This document shows, one piece after another, positions 6,104-11,810 of a stretch of 11,810 bases of DNA; the stretch's first letter is position 1, and each line of letters opens with the position of its first letter. Under the pieces are notes generated by a model. It had not been told where the DNA came from and did not search any database. It worked only from the letters and a program-made list of their open reading frames with translations. A program made the position numbers and the translations under genes. The stretch comes from Oribacterium sp. UBA3737 (GTDB lineage Bacteria > Bacillota_A > Clostridia > Lachnospirales > Lachnospiraceae), in assembly GCA_002371295.1 (NCBI GenBank), contig DFGZ01000190.1, positions 1-11,810 of the forward strand, in the 5' to 3' direction.

Positions 6104-8788
6104 ATGAAAGAACGCATAAATAAACTTGCACGAGGGATAGTGGAGCTGGACAGACCGGTACTTAAATTGAGTGATACTTCATTCAAGGGAACTGTTGAAA
6201 TCGGTGAACTGGCTAAATTTGAACTTGTTTTATATTCAGAAAACGGAATACTGTTAAAGGGACTTATATATTCTGATAATCCTCATGTCACTGTACAGAA
6301 GGATGCTTTTGGAGGCATACGTTCTCTCATCAGATGTGTTGTTGATACACGTAAGATGAAGGATGGCGATAAGATTGAAGGCCAGCTTTATATCGTATCT
6401 AACGGAGGCGAGGTAAAGGTGACCTATTCTTTTGATGTCCGTTCATCATATAAATCCAATGAAATTATTTCAGGGCTTCATACTGCAGAAGATTTCGCTG
6501 CTTTCTGTAAAGAAGACCCTGATTTTGCTGTACGTGTTTTTGATTATGATGATTTTAAAGAAGCCGAGTTCATGCATGATCCCGGACTCTTTACTGTGTA
6601 CCAGGGACTGAAGAGCGGTCATGACAGGAATATTGCTTTACAGCAGTTCCTTTCTGCCATCAGTCTTTTAAACAGACCGGCTTTGGTTTCGGAGGAAGAC
6701 GAGAAGTTAGAGGATGCATCGGAGGAAGATGAATCTGCAAAGCTTCAGGATGTGTTTGCCCTGGAAATCGATGACAAACCTCTTATAGAAAAGGCTGCGG
6801 GCATCTGTATAAGAGAAGGTGCCACAGATAAGATGGCATTTGACATCTATCAGAGAGCCATAGAGATGGGCTCAAACATTACACGGCTTTATGAGTATTA
6901 CATGTTCGCCATGCCTAAGGGATGGAGCGGCAGACTTCCCAGGGAAGTTTATCTGTACTTCGATTATGAAAGTACCATGGAAGATAATATGAAGCTTCCT
7001 CTTTACTATAATATACTCATGAATTTCGACGAGTCAGATGATGTATATCAGCGCTATGAGCGTAAGATACAGAGTTTTGCCATAGATAAGCTTTTGAAAT
7101 CCGACTTCAATAAGAGACTTAGTGTGATATATGACAGGATGATACTTTCGGATATGATCGATGAGAGGATAGCGTCGGTTCTTCCTGCCATACTTCGTTC
7201 CTACAGAGTGACAACATCCGATAAGAGAATGAGTTATGTTGTTGTCAAGTACAGAGAGCTGAATCGTGAAGAAGTATATCCATTAAAGGGCGGAGCAGCT
7301 TATGTTCCTGTATTTTTCGAGAACAGTGAGATTCTTTTTCAGGATGATTACGGAAACCGGTATATAGATGTTGATCACACCCTGACCAGAATCATGCATA
7401 AGGAGGACCTCGAAAAGAAGTGTTTTGAGATCCTGCCTGAGCATGCCATGCTTAAGCTTTCAAGAGCCAAAAAGATTGCGGAGAGCGGAGTAAAGAACAT
7501 CGGTCAGCTGAGACTGATCGAACAGGTGGCATCCGATATGGATATATCACGTCCGTATCTCAAGTATCTTATTCATGCCGTACTCATGTACCATGATGGC
7601 TTTACAAAGGATTCCGACAAGCTTATCGATGATTCCGATATTACCTTCCTGAGAAATATTGATATCACAGGTCTTCAGGATGAAGACAGAGGAATTCTTG
7701 TCAGAACATTTATTAAGCTCAATCTTTTTTATGATGCCTACGATCTTTTACTCGAGACAGGAGATACAGGCATCAGACGCCAGTATCTTGAGAAGCTGGG
7801 AAGATTCCTTATAAGCAATGAAAAAACAGCCCATTCAAAGGATGTTATGCTTATTGCACGGAAGATCTTCAAGATGGGCACAAGCGATAAGGAAATTCTG
7901 AACTACCTTCTTAAAGAGTTCAACGGTATTTCAGCAGATATGATCGCTATACTGCGTCAGGGAATCAAGACCGGAGCCGACACAGCGGATATGACTGAAA
8001 GGCTTCTGGCCCAGATGCTTTTCTGCTTTGCTGAAGAGGGACTTGATGACGTTTATCATATATACAGAGAGCAGCCTGAAACTCAGAATGTTTTAATACG
8101 TGCATACATAACAAAGAGATCCATTGACTATTTTATAAAGGGTCAGGAGATCTCTCCGGATGTGTTTGAAGACATTTACGGAATAGTCAGGGATGAACGT
8201 ATTAAAGACAGAGTGCCTCTGATATATCTTCTTGCCCTGTCAAAGCATATGTCTGAGAACAAGAAGCTGACAGGTGAGGAAAAGATGGTGCTGCAGGATG
8301 TCATAGACATTCTTATACAGAAAAAGCTTGTATTTAAGTATACAAGAACCTTAAGTGATGTTATCCGCATACCTGACTGGGTCATGGATAAATATTATAT
8401 TGAGTATCATGGAGATAAGTCCGTAAGACCTACACTCCAGATGAGGATACTTCCCGATGAACAGGATTTTGAGGAAGAGGAGATCAGCAGAGTTTATCAG
8501 AACATATATGTCCGACCGATCACTCTTTTCTCCAGAGAGAAGGCAGAATACCAGATCTTTGACGAAACAAGGGGAGAGGATGTAGCTGAAAGCGGAACTA
8601 TCAAAGCCGATAAGAGCGTACGTCACAAGGGAGACACCTTTGATATCCTGAATGAAATGTCCGATCTTCTGGGTCAGGACAATGACAGAGAGCTTCGCGA
8701 AGTCATGCTTCGCTATGTAAAAAATGAGTCGGTTATCGATGTGCTTTTTACCAGAGAGCTGATCGAAACTAAAGATAAGGAGCAGTAA
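6104..8788 (+). CDS. DUF5717 family large protein with Ig-like N-terminal domain and helical repeats
   Basis: An 894-residue protein I recognise as DUF5717, conserved in Lachnospiraceae and of unknown function. The N-terminal 115 residues (NKLARGIVELDRPVL, later IEGQLYIVSNGGEVKVTYSFDV) look like an immunoglobulin-like β-sandwich. Residues about 125-365 are helical (for example LHTAEDFAAFCKEDPDFAVRV and LPLYYNILMN) and contain an acidic linker at about 196-214. A β-rich insert at about 375-430 (YPLKGGAAYVPVFFENSEI) is followed by further TPR/HEAT-like helices to about 750, then another β-rich part at about 760-850. There is no signal peptide or membrane segment, so it is cytosolic, and no catalytic motif is visible. 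AGGAG (6089-6093) precedes the ATG by 10 nt. It leads the operon with the Hsp70-like and TPR genes, suggesting a shared complex, perhaps as scaffold. Confidence 0.85.
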   Translation: MKERINKLARGIVELDRPVLKLSDTSFKGTVEIGELAKFELVLYSENGILLKGLIYSDNPHVTVQKDAFGGIRSLIRCVVDTRKMKDGDKIEGQLYIVSNGGEVKVTYSFDVRSSYKSNEIISGLHTAEDFAAFCKEDPDFAVRVFDYDDFKEAEFMHDPGLFTVYQGLKSGHDRNIALQQFLSAISLLNRPALVSEEDEKLEDASEEDESAKLQDVFALEIDDKPLIEKAAGICIREGATDKMAFDIYQRAIEMGSNITRLYEYYMFAMPKGWSGRLPREVYLYFDYESTMEDNMKLPLYYNILMNFDESDDVYQRYERKIQSFAIDKLLKSDFNKRLSVIYDRMILSDMIDERIASVLPAILRSYRVTTSDKRMSYVVVKYRELNREEVYPLKGGAAYVPVFFENSEILFQDDYGNRYIDVDHTLTRIMHKEDLEKKCFEILPEHAMLKLSRAKKIAESGVKNIGQLRLIEQVASDMDISRPYLKYLIHAVLMYHDGFTKDSDKLIDDSDITFLRNIDITGLQDEDRGILVRTFIKLNLFYDAYDLLLETGDTGIRRQYLEKLGRFLISNEKTAHSKDVMLIARKIFKMGTSDKEILNYLLKEFNGISADMIAILRQGIKTGADTADMTERLLAQMLFCFAEEGLDDVYHIYREQPETQNVLIRAYITKRSIDYFIKGQEISPDVFEDIYGIVRDERIKDRVPLIYLLALSKHMSENKKLTGEEKMVLQDVIDILIQKKLVFKYTRTLSDVIRIPDWVMDKYYIEYHGDKSVRPTLQMRILPDEQDFEEEEISRVYQNIYVRPITLFSREKAEYQIFDETRGEDVAESGTIKADKSVRHKGDTFDILNEMSDLLGQDNDRELREVMLRYVKNESVIDVLFTRELIETKDKEQ
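8777..8782 (+). promoter_or_regulatory. Ribosome binding site supporting the GTG start at 8793
   Basis: AAGGAG lies inside the last codons of the DUF5717 gene, 10 nt before GTG. The protein from this GTG begins right at the ASKHA-like first strand, which supports the start and implies translational coupling with the upstream gene. Confidence 0.8.
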
Positions 8789-8792
8789 TTAA

Positions 8793-10010
8793 GTGAATCG
8801 CTATATTGGAATTTCACTAAATGATGATTATACATGCATCTGCATAAATGATAAAACAGTATCAAGGTTTCAGCCCACTGTTATCGCCAAGGATAAAACA
8901 GATGACAAATGGACCATCGGAGAGGATGCCTACAAAGCGACTCTTGCAGGGAGCGGTGTTATAGTTGACAAGCTTCTGAGCCTGCTGGAGAAAAACGGCA
9001 CAGCCACCATTGCCAGAGTAAAATACAAGGCAATAGATATTCTTGCCCGTTATTTCCGTGAGCTTTTAGGAAAGGACGGCAGTAAGACTGAGGATGATAT
9101 TGTAGCCATTTCCATAAGAAAGCCTAATCGTGACCTGGTGAGTAAGCTTAAGGAAGCAGTGGTAAAGGCAGGTGTACATGAGGACAATGTCTACATCATG
9201 AGTCACACGGAAAGCTTCGCTCACTTTGTTCTCGACCAGGATAACAGTCTTTATAACCGTATGGTTGGTATGTTCGAGCTGAACAATCAGTGCCTGTACT
9301 ACTATGAGATGCATGTCTCAAGAGGTACAAAGCGATATGTCATGGTAGGTTCTGAAGCGGAGGATGAGGCATTCAGTCTTGATATACTGAAAACCACCTC
9401 AGGGGGAAAGATCGCGGATAAGATACTTACCACAGTGGCAGACAGGGTTATGAATAACAAATCATATTCTGCTATATTTTTATCCGGAAGAGGCTTTCAG
9501 GATACAAATTTTGCAACCAATTTCATGAACTATATCTGTAAGAGAAGAAGAGTTCTCATAGAGCCCGGTATGTTCGCCATAGGTGCGGAGATCTGTGTGA
9601 AGAATCAGGCAGAGGGAAAGAATGAAGAGTATATGATACTTTGTGATACACGCTGTAAATCAGATGTATCTGTCAAGGTGATGCTCAATGAAAAGCCTGA
9701 GATTCTGCCGATAGTCCGTGCAGGTGAGAGCTGGATGGATACAAGCTCCTGCTATGAGATGATACTGGATAATCAGGATTATATCGATTTCCAGGTAACC
9801 TCCATAGCTAAGCCCCAGAGACCATTGAGACTCCGTATGATGCTTGATACATTTCCGGAGAGGGACAAACGTACCACCCGCATACGTATGTCAACGGAGT
9901 TCACAGATGCCGACACACTCAGGGTCACAGTCAGGGACCTTGGATTCGGAGACATTTTCCCGGCATCGGATAAAGAAATTGTAGAAGAAATCGATTTATC
10001 GGAAAAATAA
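8793..10010 (+). CDS. Hsp70/actin-superfamily-like protein with degenerate nucleotide site (probably DUF5716 family)
   Basis: A 405-residue cytosolic protein, starting at GTG 4 nt after the DUF5717 stop. I think it is the DUF5716 family; the function is unknown. Its order follows DnaK. YIGISLNDDYTCICI (4-18) mirrors DnaK's IIGIDLGTTNSCVAI. FQPTVIAKDKTDDKWTIGEDA (26-46) mirrors the PSIIAY...VGQPA segment. Then comes IVAISIRKPNRDLVSKLKEAVVKAG before YIMSHTESFAHFVLDQD (134-150), like VITVPAYFND...INEPTAAALAYGLD. GMFELNNQCLYYYEM (159-173) sits where DLGGGT should be, and AIFLSGRGF (227-235) resembles the adenosine motif. Phosphate-1 Asp is Ser8 and the Gly-rich loops are lost, so ATP hydrolysis is doubtful. 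Residues about 280-405 are β-rich, roughly like an Hsp70 substrate domain. The similarity is my reading, not a search result. Confidence 0.75.
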   Translation: MNRYIGISLNDDYTCICINDKTVSRFQPTVIAKDKTDDKWTIGEDAYKATLAGSGVIVDKLLSLLEKNGTATIARVKYKAIDILARYFRELLGKDGSKTEDDIVAISIRKPNRDLVSKLKEAVVKAGVHEDNVYIMSHTESFAHFVLDQDNSLYNRMVGMFELNNQCLYYYEMHVSRGTKRYVMVGSEAEDEAFSLDILKTTSGGKIADKILTTVADRVMNNKSYSAIFLSGRGFQDTNFATNFMNYICKRRRVLIEPGMFAIGAEICVKNQAEGKNEEYMILCDTRCKSDVSVKVMLNEKPEILPIVRAGESWMDTSSCYEMILDNQDYIDFQVTSIAKPQRPLRLRMMLDTFPERDKRTTRIRMSTEFTDADTLRVTVRDLGFGDIFPASDKEIVEEIDLSEK

Positions 10011-10026
10011 ACAATAGGAAAAATTC

Positions 10027-10818
10027 ATGGCTTTACTATTATGTAATAAGGGTGCGAGACATCCGTTCTACTATGAACAATTAGATATTGATCTGTGGTC
10101 GATTCAGGAACTCAGCTATGTAATCTACAGATATCCTGTCATTATTCCTGCGGATTTTGTGGATCACAAGCTTACCGCATGGCTCAGAGATGAGCTTAAT
10201 ATGGGAATCCTTGCCGCAAAGCTTGAACAGTTCATGATGGCGGGCGAGGACGGGAATCAGGAAAGACTGCTCCTTATGATACTCAGGGAGAGTAATTATT
10301 ATACTCAGGCTGAGATTGCACGCTTTGAAAGTGAATACAAGAAGCTCAGAAACATTGAAAAGCATGTCTTTTTAAATATGCTTGGTGATACCTATTTCCG
10401 AATGGGAAGATACGGAAGGGCGATAGAGGCTTATGAGGAATCGTTTCATTTGAAAACAGATTTCAATGTGGAGATGAAACTTGCGGGAACTTATGTTACA
10501 GTAATGCAGTATCAGAAGGCATCCGATCTTTACGAGGAGGTTTTCATCGCCACAGGCTCCGATGAAGCACTGAGAAAGCTGTATTTTATCAGTAAGCTTG
10601 AGCCGTCGGTCAGCACCATCGAAAAGTATATCGAAAATATAGGTGTTGATATGCTTACGGACTGGGAGCTTGAGTACAATAATGTACAGACATTGGCCGA
10701 GCACGATGAACGCGCCGGGGCAATACATGAGATATATCAGAAAAATCGTTCTGCATTCCGGGAACATGCCAAGATCATGATCTTGAAATGGAAACGGGAA
10801 TACCGTGCGAAGATCTGA
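10027..10818 (+). CDS. TPR-repeat protein of the DUF5717 / Hsp70-like operon
   Basis: A 263-residue cytosolic protein of unknown specific function. The N-terminal 70 residues (FYYEQLDIDLWSIQEL, then YVIYRYPVIIPADFV and LRDELNMGILAAKLEQFM) form a compact module without a known motif. At least two tetratricopeptide repeats follow: residues about 112-145 (LGDTYFRMGRYGRAIEAYEESF, a textbook pattern) and about 147-180 (AGTYVTVMQYQKASDLYEEVF). The C-terminus is helical and ends very basic (KWKREYRAKI). AGGAA (10016-10020) precedes the ATG by 6 nt, and the gene lies 16 nt after the Hsp70-like gene. TPR proteins commonly dock on chaperones or scaffold complexes, so it is likely a partner of the two upstream products; this is inference from gene order. 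Confidence 0.85.
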   Translation: MALLLCNKGARHPFYYEQLDIDLWSIQELSYVIYRYPVIIPADFVDHKLTAWLRDELNMGILAAKLEQFMMAGEDGNQERLLLMILRESNYYTQAEIARFESEYKKLRNIEKHVFLNMLGDTYFRMGRYGRAIEAYEESFHLKTDFNVEMKLAGTYVTVMQYQKASDLYEEVFIATGSDEALRKLYFISKLEPSVSTIEKYIENIGVDMLTDWELEYNNVQTLAEHDERAGAIHEIYQKNRSAFREHAKIMILKWKREYRAKI

Positions 10819-10847
10819 ATAGATAAATATAGAAAGGTACAACATTT

Positions 10848-11810
10848 ATGAAGGAACTTGCTAAACAGTACAATCCGGAAGAAGTTGAGGACCGCATTTA
10901 TGAAATGTGGATGAAGGGTAATTATTTTCATGCAGAGGTAAATGCCAACAAGAAGCCGTTTACCATCATGATGCCTCCTCCAAATGTCACTGGTCAGTTA
11001 CATATGGGACATGCACTTGATAACACTCTGCAGGACTCTTTGATCCGTTTCAAAAGAATGCAGGGTTACGAGGCTCTCTGGCAGCCGGGTTGTGACCATG
11101 CAGCAATCGCTACAGAAGTAAAGGTTACAAACAAGCTGAAGGAACAGGGTATCGATAAGCATGATCTCGGACGTGAAGGTTTCCTCAAGGAGGCCTGGAA
11201 GTGGAAGGAAGAGTACGAGTCAAGAATCGTCAACCAGCTTCATAAAATCGGTTCTTCCGCAGATTGGGACAGACTTCGTTTCACAATGGATGAGGGCTGT
11301 TCAAAGGCTGTAGAGACCACCTTCATCAACCTTTATAAGAAGGGCTATATCTATAAGGGCTCACGTATCATCAACTGGTGTCCTGTATGCCATACATCGC
11401 TTTCAGATGCAGAGGTAATCCATGAGGAACAGGAAGGCAACTTCTGGCACATCAAGTATCCGATAGCAGGACAGGATGGCAGATTCATAGAGATCGCCAC
11501 CACAAGACCGGAGACTCTTCTAGGTGATACTGCAGTAGCTGTTAACCCTGAGGATCCGAGATACAAGGATCTCATCGGAAAGACAGTCAAGCTTCCTCTT
11601 ACAGACAGAGAGATTCCTATCGTTGGTGATGAGCATGCCGATATGGAGTTCGGTACAGGTGCGGTTAAGATCACACCGGCTCACGATCCTAACGACTTCG
11701 AGGTAGGTAAGCGTCATAATCTTCCTGAGTTAAACATTCTCGCAGACGATGCAACCATCAACTGCCCGGGTTCAAAGTACGACGGAATGGATCGTTATGA
11801 GGCACGTAAG
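10848..11810 (+). CDS. valS: Valyl-tRNA synthetase, 3'-truncated by the window edge
   Basis: Class I aminoacyl-tRNA synthetase that charges tRNA-Val; the first 321 of an expected 870-890 residues are present and the frame stays open to the last base. The ATP-binding HIGH motif reads HMGH (52-55) after [11 protein letters not shown], and [13 protein letters not shown] (78-90) follows. [16 protein letters not shown] (175-190) leads into the CP1 editing domain, which carries [10 protein letters not shown] (218-227) and [19 protein letters not shown] (269-287), the elements that clear mischarged Thr-tRNA. The KMSKS loop lies beyond the window. AAAGG (10833-10837) precedes the ATG by 10 nt. Only 29 nt separate it from the TPR gene, so it has no T-box leader of its own and is presumably transcribed with the upstream operon. 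Confidence 0.97.
   Translation, partial: MKELAKQYNPEEVEDRIYEMWMKGNYFHAEVNANKKPFTIMMPPPNVTGQLHMGHALDNTLQDSLIRFKRMQGYEALWQPGCDHAAIATEVKVTNKLKEQGIDKHDLGREGFLKEAWKWKEEYESRIVNQLHKIGSSADWDRLRFTMDEGCSKAVETTFINLYKKGYIYKGSRIINWCPVCHTSLSDAEVIHEEQEGNFWHIKYPIAGQDGRFIEIATTRPETLLGDTAVAVNPEDPRYKDLIGKTVKLPLTDREIPIVGDEHADMEFGTGAVKITPAHDPNDFEVGKRHNLPELNILADDATINCPGSKYDGMDRYEARK

Noticed and set aside
10372..10845. Minus-strand ORF of 157 codons opposite the TPR gene
   Set aside because: It is antisense to a gene with clear TPR periodicity, has a Cys/Phe/Ile-rich composition typical of antisense frames, and matches no family.
10819..10847. T-box riboswitch before valS
   Set aside because: The gap of 29 nt is far too short for a T-box, and the T-box consensus is not seen.

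Overview
The window (about 42-45% G+C by eye) looks like a chromosomal segment of an anaerobic Firmicute, most likely family Lachnospiraceae (Butyrivibrio/Roseburia-like). The grounds are the ScpA/ScpB pair, a DUF4364 winged-helix protein, and a large protein that I recognise as the DUF5717 family, which I know only from Lachnospiraceae and close relatives. This is inference from protein families; there is no 16S gene. I see no tRNA, rRNA, CRISPR, insertion sequence or prophage, and the genes look vertically inherited.

Left block (1-3730, + strand): the 3' part of a calcineurin-like metallophosphoesterase, then scpA and scpB (kleisin and winged-helix subunits of the SMC condensin), then a dUTPase (dut) and a small TPR-type lipoprotein. 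The first three genes lie 1-3 nt apart and must be co-transcribed. Two tandem rho-independent terminators (3661-3698 and 3702-3730) close the block. Next comes a structured leader of about 130 nt and a complete PLP-dependent aspartate-aminotransferase-like enzyme (3863-5209).

Middle: the aminotransferase converges on a minus-strand DUF4364 regulator-like gene (5406-5924). The two share a very long perfect hairpin (5327-5374) that can terminate in both directions and is followed by 11-bp tandem repeats. The DUF4364 gene has a clear sigma-A-type promoter overlapped by inverted TATCAT half-sites, which suggests autoregulation.

Right block (6104-end, + strand): a tight operon of three poorly characterised proteins followed by valS. 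The first is an 894-aa DUF5717 protein with an Ig-like N-terminus and a helical-repeat body. The second is a 405-aa protein (probably DUF5716) whose sequence follows the Hsp70/DnaK layout but has lost the ATP-binding signature residues. The third is a 263-aa TPR protein. valS (first 321 codons) follows after only 29 nt, with no room for a T-box. The three-gene set resembles a pseudo-Hsp70 with TPR partners. It is the most interesting content of the window: its function is, to my knowledge, undescribed.
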